Of a stretch of 64,000 bases of DNA, positions 30,101 to 37,183 are shown piece after piece. This DNA is from Pedobacter sp. KBS0701 (GTDB lineage: Bacteria; Bacteroidota; Bacteroidia; Sphingobacteriales; Sphingobacteriaceae). The stretch lies in contig NZ_CP042171.1 in assembly GCF_005938645.2 (NCBI RefSeq), positions 3,410,001 to 3,474,000 on the forward strand. The letters run 5' to 3'. The notes beneath the pieces are model-generated. The model did not search any database. It worked only from the letters and a program-made list of their open reading frames with translations, and was not told the DNA's origin. Within the stretch, counting starts at the first letter, position 1. The number at the start of each line of letters is the position of its first letter. The translations under genes and the position numbers were made by a program.

Positions 30101-30329
30101 CAACTATTTTTCGCAAACCTTCCTGAAATTAAGAGAGGTAACATTAGGATGGCAGGTGCCGGCCAAGCTGCTAGGCAAATCATTTGTTAAAGGTTTAGAT
30201 GTTTCAGTAGTTGGCCGTAATCTTTTATTGTTCTCAAAAATGCCAAATATAGATCCTGATCCCGCAAAGGATAATCTCCAAACGCCTTCGGCCCGTTCAT
30301 TTGGTTTTAACGTAAACCTAAAATTTTAA
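27129..30329 (+). CDS. SusC/RagA TonB-dependent receptor
   Basis: ATG 27129 (MKKRFTYPSLCCLKKSLWVT) gives a 1066-residue SusC protein with a signal segment (about 13-35). The earlier in-frame starts run through the upstream leader and lack signal character. There is a carboxypeptidase-regulatory domain (about 58-140: VIKGHVTDEKKLGIPGISVL), a plug (about 150-270: SLTGRVAGLNIT and LKGANASALYGSIGQNGAI) and a barrel ending FGFNVNLKF. No STN domain is present, so control by the neighbouring TetR rather than FecR is likely. SusD starts 10 bp after the stop. Confidence 0.95.
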   Translation: MKKRFTYPSLCCLKKSLWVTCLLIVIFNSAFSIPKTNDKIVLKPSPQKKTAENVRVIKGHVTDEKKLGIPGISVLIKGTNTGTVTNQEGDFSIKADDGDVLVLSSIGYVNKEIKVDHSDTYQIVMTEDAKALSEVVVTALGVKKERSKLGYVAQTVQGENLVKAREPNIISSLTGRVAGLNITNSTDLFQEPGISLRGRKPLIVIDGIPDQSADLFRVNADDVESVTILKGANASALYGSIGQNGAIMITTKRGKGNDLSIDVNSSTQIQPSFIRIPKVQTEYGAGYKGKYTYVDGSGGGQEGSGWIWGPKLDQPDPTTPSGFFETPQFNSPRDPVTGKLVPLPFLSRGKNNVEDFFQTGLISSNNISITQSSEKGSFRASASHIYQKGIVPNTDLNNSSFNVSGNYKLSDAFTIDARLNYNRQFTKNFPETGYGPTNYLYNLVLWTGADVSVQDLKDYWVPGKEGIQQRNYNVSYYNNPYFQAYEYLRGYDKDNTYGSLNLNYKISPAFSVQFRNGINAYGLNRTYKEPMSYIGYGNKSRGQFTVATQNYIDLVTDLIGDYNHTFSNKFKLHAQVGGSNYYRNNKYGSTNTDGLSIPGFYNLSNSANPLQGSNAVEERRTSSVYAILDLEFLNAIYLTATGRNDVISTLPTNNNSFFYPSIGSSVVVSQLTKLPDWFSYLKARGSWSRVSSGTLGDDTYTYGYLPAFDKGTSWNSTPALTFGSLLKQANLTPQTSDSWEVGLDTKFFKNRLSVEATYYQTSDFNNIASPDISITSGYGSQLVNGNVYQRKGMEFVVNGTLLKSNDFQWDMAVNLSKYRRYLKEIYGGAETLGNLRVGDRTDRIYGSVYQTNSQGQIIYGSNGFPLNDNFSRFIGNEAPDWTYGIENTFNYKSFTLKFLVDGRLGGLMYSTTNQKMWWGGTHPGTVNQYRIDANAGKATFVGDGVVVTSGAATYDAKGNITSDTRVFAPNAKAVNYIDYMIETSNGAYNNYNYFSQTFLKLREVTLGWQVPAKLLGKSFVKGLDVSVVGRNLLLFSKMPNIDPDPAKDNLQTPSARSFGFNVNLKF

Positions 30330-30339
30330 CTTGAGTTAT

Positions 30340-31797
30340 ATGAAAAAGACATTATATATTGTATTATTTGCCGCAATCGCACAAATGGGCTGCAAAAAAT
30401 TTAGCGAGTTCCAGGTAGACCCAAACAAAACCACTGCTGCAACACCCGATCTATTATTAAATGCCATTGAGCAAAGTGCCTTCCAGTCAACCAATCTTGA
30501 TGTAGCACTTGCTTCCCGTCAAATGATAAATACAGATGAAATTACCTTAAACCAGTACTATGGCTGGAGCCGGGGCAGCTATGCTAATTATAATAATCTG
30601 CGCCAGGTAGTTAAGATGGAACAAGCTGCCATAAATCTGAACAAACCTCAGTATTTGCCTCTTGTGAAGTTTTTTAAGGTCTGGGAATTTTTACAATTAA
30701 CCCAGACCTTCGGCGATATTGCTTACAGTGAGGCTTTAAAAGCAGAGGGAGATATTGTTGCACCAAAATATGACAAGCAGGAAGATATTTACCTGAGCAT
30801 TTTAAATGAGCTGAAATCTGCCAACGGAATGATTGACGTAAATACAGCAAGTTTACAGGGTGACATTGTTTTCGGCGGAAACATACAACAGTGGAAACGC
30901 GCAATCAACTCACTTTCCTTAAGGGTATTAATCAGTTTATCGGTTAAGGAAAATGACTCCAAATTTGAAATCAAGAAACGTTTTGCCGAAATTGTAAACA
31001 ATCCAACGGATTATCCACTGTTTACTGGAAACTCGGACAATGCCCAGCTTAAATTTTATGATCTCCAGGGAAACCGCTATCCATATTTCAATAGTAACAG
31101 TATGCAGACAGCATATTATATGGATGAAACTTTTATCAATTTGCTAAAATCGCTTCAGGATTCCCGTTTATTCCGCTTTGCCGATAAAGCACCAAAATTC
31201 GCATCGCTTGCCGCAACAGATTTTAAGGCTTACGGCGGAGGAAATGGTAGCGCACCAAAAGATGAGAATACGGCCCGTACGCTTGCGGGAGAAGTTTCTA
31301 AAATTAATCCTCGTTATTATAATAGCCCGGCAAATGAAGCAAGTATAGCATTGGGTTATGCTGAGCAACAGTTTATTCTTGCCGAAGGCGTTGTAAAAGG
31401 ATGGATTTCCGGAAGCGCAAATGAGTATTATCAAAAAGGCATCAGGGCATCTATGCAGTTTTATACTATCGACGAGGCCACTATCAATGCTTATCTGGCG
31501 CAGACAACTGTCCAATTAAATGCTAATGCAAATCCTCTGGCGAACATCATTACCCAAAAATACATCGCATCTTTCATGAACAGCGGCTGGCAGCCATTTT
31601 TTGAGCAGAGAAGAACTGGTTTTCCGGTTTTTGATACTACAGGGGCCGGGGTGTTAAACAACAAACGCATTCCAAAACGTTGGATGTATCCGGAATCTGA
31701 ATTACGATTAAATCAGCAGAATGTTACCGGGGCAATAGCAAGACAGTATCCTGAAGGCGACAACATTGATGGGGTAATGTGGTTGTTGAAACCATAA
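30340..31797 (+). CDS. SusD/RagB-like nutrient-binding lipoprotein (SusD-like_2 type)
   Basis: ATG 30340 starts a 485-residue lipoprotein with Cys at residue 18 (AIAQMGCKKFSEFQVDPNK). The VDPNKTTAATPDLLLNAIEQ stretch and FFKVWEFLQLTQTFGDIAYS are hallmarks of the SusD-like_2 branch that pairs with SusC proteins. The C-terminus carries RWMYPESELRLNQQN. It is encoded directly after SusC and followed by a terminator. The phosphatase gene 77 bp downstream suggests a phosphorylated or nucleotide substrate, which is inference. Confidence 0.93.
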   Translation: MKKTLYIVLFAAIAQMGCKKFSEFQVDPNKTTAATPDLLLNAIEQSAFQSTNLDVALASRQMINTDEITLNQYYGWSRGSYANYNNLRQVVKMEQAAINLNKPQYLPLVKFFKVWEFLQLTQTFGDIAYSEALKAEGDIVAPKYDKQEDIYLSILNELKSANGMIDVNTASLQGDIVFGGNIQQWKRAINSLSLRVLISLSVKENDSKFEIKKRFAEIVNNPTDYPLFTGNSDNAQLKFYDLQGNRYPYFNSNSMQTAYYMDETFINLLKSLQDSRLFRFADKAPKFASLAATDFKAYGGGNGSAPKDENTARTLAGEVSKINPRYYNSPANEASIALGYAEQQFILAEGVVKGWISGSANEYYQKGIRASMQFYTIDEATINAYLAQTTVQLNANANPLANIITQKYIASFMNSGWQPFFEQRRTGFPVFDTTGAGVLNNKRIPKRWMYPESELRLNQQNVTGAIARQYPEGDNIDGVMWLLKP

Positions 31798-31807
31798 AAC
31801 AGACCAT

Positions 31808-31840
31808 AACAGCACCGCCGATTTTGTCGGTGCTGTTTAT
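31808..31840 (+). terminator. terminator between SusD and phosphatase genes
   Basis: A 10-bp perfect stem (AACAGCACCG with CGGTGCTGTT) and a T-rich tail lie 10 bases after the SusD stop. Partial read-through into the phosphatase gene is possible. Confidence 0.75.
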
Positions 31841-31874
31841 TTAACCACAATCCCTAATTTCTACAAAACATAAA

Positions 31875-33110
31875 ATGATTAAAAAAATTCTTTTCCTCTT
31901 CCTGATTTTGGTTTCAGTAAATGGCTGGGCGCAGAAAATAAAAACTAAAAAAGTGGTTTATGTTATCGCCGACGGCATTCCTGCCGATGTAATAGAACGT
32001 TTGGCGTTACCTAATTTCAAAAAGATCATCTCAGCAGGATCCTATTCGCGGATGCATGTAGGTGGCGATAAAGCAAGTTACAATGAAACACCAACTATAT
32101 CTGCTGTTGGTTACAATAGCCTGCTTACCGGCACCTGGGTAAACAAGCATAACGTACCCGATAATGATATCAAGGCACCGAATTATAACTACCAGCACAT
32201 TTTCAGGCTTTTTAAAAGCCAATATCCTGATAAAAAAACAGCTATTTTCTCCAGCTGGACCGACAACCGAACCAAACTACTTGGCGATGGCCTTCCCGAA
32301 ACCGGAAACTTTAAACCCGATTTTGTTGCAGATGGTTTTGAGTTAGATACTGTTCGCTTTAAACATGATAAAAAGGCTGACTATATGCATCTTATTGATG
32401 AGGAAGTAGTTAAACAGGCTGCAAACACTATTCATGACAAAGCGCCTGATCTTTCGTGGGTATACCTGGAATATACGGATGATATGAGCCACCGTTATGG
32501 TGATAGTCCGGAGTTTTACAAAGCTGTTGAGATGCTGGATAAACAAATGGGCCAGATCTGGGATGCCATTACGTATCGTCAACAGCAATTTAAAGAAGAT
32601 TGGCTGATTGTTATTACAACCGATCATGGACGTGATGAAAAAACCGGCCGTGGACATGGCGGACAATCTGAGCGTCAACGTTCTACCTGGATGGTGAGTA
32701 GTTATAAAAACCTGAATACTTATGCGCAATATTTCGATCTTGGTATAGTAGATATTATGCCTTCCATTGCCCGTTACCTTAATGTGAAACTGCCAAAAAG
32801 TGTCGAACAGGAAATTGACGGCACATCATTTATTGGCCCGATATCCATATCCGCATTAAAAGCAAATTATGTACAAAATCACCTCGACATTAGCTGGAAA
32901 GCAGTGGAAAAGAAAGGGAAAGTAAAAATTTGGCTGGCAACCACCAACGCGTTTAAAACAGGAGGAAAAGATGACTATCATTTATTGGGCGAGGTTGATG
33001 TTAATCAGCAACATTATTTGGCAGACCTTAAAAACTACCCATCCTCTTTCTATAAACTCTTAATTGAAGCACCAGATAACATGCTCAACAAATGGATAAG
33101 CGTTAAATAA
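31875..33110 (+). CDS. alkaline-phosphatase-superfamily enzyme (nucleotide pyrophosphatase/phosphodiesterase-like), secreted
   Basis: The 411-residue enzyme has a signal peptide (1-19, ending GWAQ). The superfamily metal-binding core is visible: VIADGIPADVIE (Asp ligand, about residue 33), NETPTISAVGYNSLLTG (catalytic Thr region, about 73-89), VYLEYTDDMSHRYG (Asp/His ligands, about 195-208) and TTDHGRDEKTGRGHGG (Asp-His, then His; about 252-268). It hydrolyses a phosphate mono- or diester; which one is not readable. It follows a SusC/SusD pair and is a natural processing enzyme for what they import. Confidence 0.88.
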   Translation: MIKKILFLFLILVSVNGWAQKIKTKKVVYVIADGIPADVIERLALPNFKKIISAGSYSRMHVGGDKASYNETPTISAVGYNSLLTGTWVNKHNVPDNDIKAPNYNYQHIFRLFKSQYPDKKTAIFSSWTDNRTKLLGDGLPETGNFKPDFVADGFELDTVRFKHDKKADYMHLIDEEVVKQAANTIHDKAPDLSWVYLEYTDDMSHRYGDSPEFYKAVEMLDKQMGQIWDAITYRQQQFKEDWLIVITTDHGRDEKTGRGHGGQSERQRSTWMVSSYKNLNTYAQYFDLGIVDIMPSIARYLNVKLPKSVEQEIDGTSFIGPISISALKANYVQNHLDISWKAVEKKGKVKIWLATTNAFKTGGKDDYHLLGEVDVNQQHYLADLKNYPSSFYKLLIEAPDNMLNKWISVK

Positions 33111-33139
33111 TTAGCTTTATTCTTATAATTTTTACGTCT

Positions 33140-33184
33140 AAGCCCAATAGCTGATCATTTAGGATTGGATATTGGGCTTTTTTA
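33140..33184 (+). terminator. intrinsic terminator after the phosphatase gene
   Basis: AAGCCCAAT (33140) pairs with ATTGGGCTT (from 33171), followed by a run of T residues. The gap 33185-33389 is AT-rich with no gene seen. Confidence 0.85.
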
Positions 33185-33389
33185 ATTACTGATGGCACTT
33201 ATCTTAATTGAATAACATAAGCAAAAAACTATATTTTTAAATTTTGAAATATTCATACGTTTTAACCAATTTTTAGGACTTATAGACCTTTTTTAATAAT
33301 GGTTCTTGAGCGAAATTTGTAGTCTAATTATCGGCAGAATCACGTTTATTGATTTTTCTAGCTGATGACAAATCCAAATTCAATAAAAA

Positions 33390-34079
33390 ATGGTCAGTCC
33401 CACAAACTCATCAAGCCCCAGCGGTTTAAAAACTGCTATTATCCGATTCCTTATTTATGGTTCAATAATGGCTTTATTGTCTGAATTTTTAAAGTGGAAT
33501 GTGCAACACGAAGCAGGAAGTAATAAATTCAATGAAGAATCAGTCGTAGAATATGTGCAGAGCTTGCTACTACTGCTAAGTGCCCTTACTTACCTTTATA
33601 TTTCATTCAAACATAAATCATCATTCCCACTTGCTTTTGCGTTATTTAGCTTCACTATGGCTTCTCTTATCAGAGAGCAAGACGCTTTTCTTGATGAGCA
33701 TGTTTATGATGGAGCGTGGCAAACCGGAGCTTTTGGTCTGCTTCTTCTTGCAACTATTATTGTATACAGAAATAAAAGACTCTTTTTTGCTAACCTAAAC
33801 GATTTCGTAAATAAATTTTCCTTTGGGATACTTCTATCAGGAATTTTAACTACTTATATTTTCGCGCGTTTGTATGGTAGAAAAGTGTTTTGGATGGCCG
33901 TTATGGAAAATCAATATACCCGTGATGTGAAGAATGTGTCAGAAGAATCGCTTGAACTTTTTGGTTATACACTTATTCTTATCGCTACTGTGGAATTTTA
34001 CCTGCTTACGAAAGCAAAAAGCAATTACTTAGCTTTAACAATGAGCAACAGACAAACAACATTTAACCTTTCAGCATAA
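33390..34079 (+). CDS. hypothetical six-segment membrane protein
   Basis: The 229-residue protein has about six hydrophobic segments (roughly 16-34, 50-68, 75-92, 105-123, 140-160 and 192-210). Conserved-looking polar residues sit in loops: EESVVEYVQ, REQDAFLDEHVYDGAWQ and ARLYGRKVFW. I recognise no named family. It is convergent with the last gene of the sphingolipid operon (stop to stop 43 bp) and has its own leader after the upstream terminator. Function unknown; its position beside the phosphatase and the lipid operon is the only hint. Confidence 0.72.
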   Translation: MVSPTNSSSPSGLKTAIIRFLIYGSIMALLSEFLKWNVQHEAGSNKFNEESVVEYVQSLLLLLSALTYLYISFKHKSSFPLAFALFSFTMASLIREQDAFLDEHVYDGAWQTGAFGLLLLATIIVYRNKRLFFANLNDFVNKFSFGILLSGILTTYIFARLYGRKVFWMAVMENQYTRDVKNVSEESLELFGYTLILIATVEFYLLTKAKSNYLALTMSNRQTTFNLSA

Positions 34080-34122
34080 CATCATACGTTGAAGTATTAT
34101 TTAACCGATCAATGCTGCTTGT

Positions 34123-35064
34123 CTAATCACTAATAGCCTTGGTTAGGTTTTTCTCAAAGCGCTTCAAAGCTGTCTTACGCATTAAATAATTGAAAGAAAT
34201 AATACCCAAAAATGCGCAGCTTAATCCTGCTAATACATCAAGCGTATAATGATGACTGGTATAAACGGCCGAAAACCAGATGCCAAGCATTACTGTAAAA
34301 AAGAAAATATTAATTTTCCCCAAACGGTTTTTTAAACCATAATAAACAACAATAACGGGATATGATGAGTGCAACGATGGCATGGCCGCAAACACGTTAG
34401 AACCTTTACTGTATATTCCCTTAAAGAGTGTAATATTAAAATAGTGATCGAACCGGGCTAAACCCGCAGTATTCCCAGCTGTTTTGGCGATAAAGTCAAA
34501 ACCATGTTCCTGCACATACCAGGGTGGTGCAGCCGGAAAAGCGTAATAAACTACAAAACCCAACAGGTTTACCCAAACAAAGGTGAGCGAGAACCGAACA
34601 AATTGTTCTTTGTTTTTAAAGAACAGGTAAGTAGCAAAAGCCAGTGGAACCGGTACCCACATGAGGTAGAATAGCCCGGTAAGTACATCTAAAAACGAGG
34701 TGCTGTTCAGTTTCCAATATTCGTTTGGTGTAAGTTTTAAACCGCTATGGTTAATACCAAAAATACTTTTCTCCAGATCGTATAAATCTTTAATATGGAC
34801 GGTATTGAACAGGTAATTCGGAAAGGCCTTCATGTAATCAAAAAGGATCCAATAAACAATGAAGATCGAAAAACCGAGAATGAAACGCCTTGTCCCTGCA
34901 GAAATATAAAACAGGCTGTTAAAAATAAAAATCAGCACCAGCTGATCGGTTTTAAAGCCGACCAGTAATACTGATAACAATAGATATCCAACAGATACAG
35001 CAACTGTCAGATAAATATTCCGAAGATTATAAAAACTGTTTTTAAGCAAAATTTCTTGCTGCAT
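34123..35064 (-). CDS. PAP2/Aur1-type inositol phosphorylceramide synthase (probable)
   Basis: The 313-residue integral membrane enzyme has the Aur1-like PAP2 motifs: MPSLHSSYP with His232 and YTSHHYTLDVLAG with His272 and Asp276, spaced as in fungal Aur1. About seven membrane segments are visible. Known activity of this group: transfer of phosphoinositol from phosphatidylinositol to ceramide, giving inositol phosphorylceramide and diacylglycerol. ATG 35064 is chosen (the upstream TTG overlaps the preceding gene); the hydroxylase stop lies 1 bp upstream. Operon context with inositol-phosphate synthase and ceramide genes strongly supports this role over a generic lipid phosphatase. Confidence 0.82.
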   Translation of the reverse strand: MQQEILLKNSFYNLRNIYLTVAVSVGYLLLSVLLVGFKTDQLVLIFIFNSLFYISAGTRRFILGFSIFIVYWILFDYMKAFPNYLFNTVHIKDLYDLEKSIFGINHSGLKLTPNEYWKLNSTSFLDVLTGLFYLMWVPVPLAFATYLFFKNKEQFVRFSLTFVWVNLLGFVVYYAFPAAPPWYVQEHGFDFIAKTAGNTAGLARFDHYFNITLFKGIYSKGSNVFAAMPSLHSSYPVIVVYYGLKNRLGKINIFFFTVMLGIWFSAVYTSHHYTLDVLAGLSCAFLGIISFNYLMRKTALKRFEKNLTKAISD

Positions 35065-35065
35065 A

Positions 35066-35686
35066 TTATTTTTTATCAAAATTAGACCTAAAAATATGGT
35101 CCCAAAAAGTCCAGCTTACCCCATAACCTTTTGTCGAATCGGAATAATGGTGAAGCATGTGGTGTTGCTTTAGCTGTTTCCAGAAGCCGCTTTTAAAATT
35201 GGCATGGTGAAGTGCGTAATGCACCATATCGTAAAAGAGATAACCGATCATAAACCCTGAGAAAAACGGATAAACGGTGGTTGCGGGTAATATCCAATCG
35301 AAGAGAAAGTAAAAACCTAAGGCCATCGGGATACTGGCTGAAGGTGGCATCACCAATCTTTTGGCATCATTGGGGTAATCGTGGTGTACTCCATGAAAAA
35401 TAAAATGGATTTTCTTGCCCCATTCTACATCTGGTTCGAAATGAAAAACATAGCGGTGCAGAATGTATTCAGTGATGGTCCAGATGGCTAAGCCCAACAA
35501 AAACCAGCCTGCAAAATTTAAAACAGGCATCTGTATTTCTGCCAATGCTTTCCAAAAAAGAAAACCGATAACGGGTACATATACCACCAAAGGCACATAA
35601 AATTGTACTTTTGAGAGGCTTTCTAAAAAGTCGTTTTTAAACATCCTGATGGATGATTTCGAATTTGAAACAAAATTCTTTTTCAT
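35066..35686 (-). CDS. FA2H-like sphingolipid fatty-acid 2-hydroxylase (sterol desaturase superfamily)
   Basis: The 206-residue di-iron membrane enzyme carries the superfamily His clusters: ILHRYVFHFE (His77, His82), HFIFHGVHHDYP (His94, 98, 101, 102), HYALHHANF (His156, 160, 161) and QHHMLHHYSD (His175-180). The spacing and the RLVMPP segment after the HH-D-Y-P cluster match the eukaryotic FA2H/Scs7 branch, which hydroxylates the N-acyl chain of ceramides at C2. It overlaps no gene but sits 1 bp before the IPC synthase start. 2-hydroxy acyl chains are known in Sphingobacteriaceae sphingolipids. The role is inferred from family and context. Confidence 0.8.
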   Translation of the reverse strand: MKKNFVSNSKSSIRMFKNDFLESLSKVQFYVPLVVYVPVIGFLFWKALAEIQMPVLNFAGWFLLGLAIWTITEYILHRYVFHFEPDVEWGKKIHFIFHGVHHDYPNDAKRLVMPPSASIPMALGFYFLFDWILPATTVYPFFSGFMIGYLFYDMVHYALHHANFKSGFWKQLKQHHMLHHYSDSTKGYGVSWTFWDHIFRSNFDKK

Positions 35687-35734
35687 TTGGTAATTTTTTT
35701 TTAAAACTGGTCTTCAACTCAGTTTATGTGTAAT

Positions 35735-35855
35735 CGTCATCCTGAACTTGTTTCAGGATCTTTTCGTCAAACCACTTGTCATTCTGAACGTAGTGAAGAA
35801 TCTTTTATATCCAATGCTTTATCCTTAAAGATTCTTCGTTTCACTCAGAATGACA
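35735..35855. repeat. two palindromic dispersed repeats inside the lipid operon
   Basis: Two adjacent inverted repeats: GTCATCCTGAAC...TTTCAGGATC, then TGTCATTCTGAACGTAGTGA through CACTCAGAATGACA, whose arms can form a long imperfect hairpin. They occupy the only gap larger than 25 bp in the operon (35687-35883), so they may attenuate or stabilise the transcript before the last two genes. Confidence 0.8.
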
Positions 35856-35883
35856 ATCAACGCTACCAGAAAAACGCCCAACG

Positions 35884-37173
35884 CTACACCTTAATCCTTT
35901 CAACTAATACTTTTGAAGGCTCTGAAGCATCAAAACCTTTTATCTCTACATATTTTACATTCGGAAACCAAAATGTACCACCCTCAATTCGAAGGAATAT
36001 TCGCTCCAACTGCATTTTTTTATTGTTAATCGTTGCAAAAACATGGTATTTTTTGTCTGCACCCGATTTATTCAGATACATTGGTAATTTTTTGTGCGAG
36101 GTAAAACGCAGTTCGAACTGTCCGTTACCCAGATTTTTGCTGATAATGCCATAGGCAAATTTCCGCTGGATATAACTCAGTTCCTTCTTCTCTCCTTTGT
36201 CTCCGTAACGCATCCAAAACACGTTTACAGGTTGATCTTTATTCACTACTCCATGTTTGTCTACATTTAACTGGCAAATAATGGTATTGGTATTCGGGTC
36301 GCGCTGTAGATAAAAAAGTTGGTTACTGATGTCTTTAGGCGTTGGAAAAGTAATCGGCGAAGGGTCGCTTCCCTGTGCATTTGCATTAAAAGAAAGCATA
36401 CCACCTAAACTCGTCATCAAAACCAGTCCCGCAATTAATGCCGCCTTTTTATTTCCTTTTCTTTCATTAAATTCTTGTGCCTCAAGGCCTTTTTTGGCTT
36501 CCTGCAACCGTTTAACAGCGGTGATATTGGTCAATAAAGCCATTATGGTAATTGGCATGGTAAAAATCGACATCGTTTCAAAAACATGGAAGGATATGCC
36601 CGGCACATAAATTTTATAATCGCCACCGATAAAGTGACCAGCAATACCACAGGCAATGGCAAAAACACCGATGGTGACCACGCGTTCTGGCCGCTGCATT
36701 AAACCACCTTTACATTCCACACCTAACCCCTCGGCCCTTGCACGGGTATAACTCACCATCATTGAACCGATGAGCGCAATAAAAGCAAATAGCGAACTTA
36801 AAAAATAATGATGCGCCACCAGGTAATAACAGATACCCAAAAACATGATCATTTCACTGTAGCGGTCGAGTACCGAATCGTACAAGGCGCCAAATTTGGA
36901 ACTCATGTTCCCTAAACGGGCCACCTGCCCATCAAGCATATCGAATAAACCTGCAAAAAGTACCAATGCACCTCCCCAACCAATGTACGACATCTCGCCA
37001 CGGTTTGATTTTTCGGCACCAAGTACAAAAATGACGGCCACACCGATATTCAGGATCAAACCAATTGTGGTGACGGCATTAGGTGTTAAGCCAATTTTAA
37101 TCAAGCCTTTAACAAAAGGATTGATCACTTTATAAATGCCCTGTTGAAGGCTGTCCCTTAATTTCTTTTCCAT
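35884..37173 (-). CDS. CDP-alcohol phosphatidyltransferase fused to a DUF4833-like domain (probable phosphatidylinositol-phosphate synthase)
   Basis: The 429-residue protein joins two parts. Residues 1-230 are a membrane CDP-alcohol phosphatidyltransferase with the full motif D78-x2-D81-G82-x2-A85-R86-x8-G95-x3-D99-x3-D103. Residues about 250-429 start with a membrane segment (AALIAGLVLMTSLGGMLSF) and continue with a soluble domain (FYLQRDPNTNTIICQLNVDK; ELSYIQRKFAYGIISKNLG) that I read as DUF4833. By family it condenses CDP-diacylglycerol with an alcohol; next to inositol-phosphate synthase the likely product is phosphatidylinositol phosphate. ATG 37173 is preferred over the TTG at 37194 that overlaps the preceding stop. 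Confidence 0.85.
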   Translation of the reverse strand: MEKKLRDSLQQGIYKVINPFVKGLIKIGLTPNAVTTIGLILNIGVAVIFVLGAEKSNRGEMSYIGWGGALVLFAGLFDMLDGQVARLGNMSSKFGALYDSVLDRYSEMIMFLGICYYLVAHHYFLSSLFAFIALIGSMMVSYTRARAEGLGVECKGGLMQRPERVVTIGVFAIACGIAGHFIGGDYKIYVPGISFHVFETMSIFTMPITIMALLTNITAVKRLQEAKKGLEAQEFNERKGNKKAALIAGLVLMTSLGGMLSFNANAQGSDPSPITFPTPKDISNQLFYLQRDPNTNTIICQLNVDKHGVVNKDQPVNVFWMRYGDKGEKKELSYIQRKFAYGIISKNLGNGQFELRFTSHKKLPMYLNKSGADKKYHVFATINNKKMQLERIFLRIEGGTFWFPNVKYVEIKGFDASEPSKVLVERIKV

Positions 37174-37183
37174 TGCATTTTTA

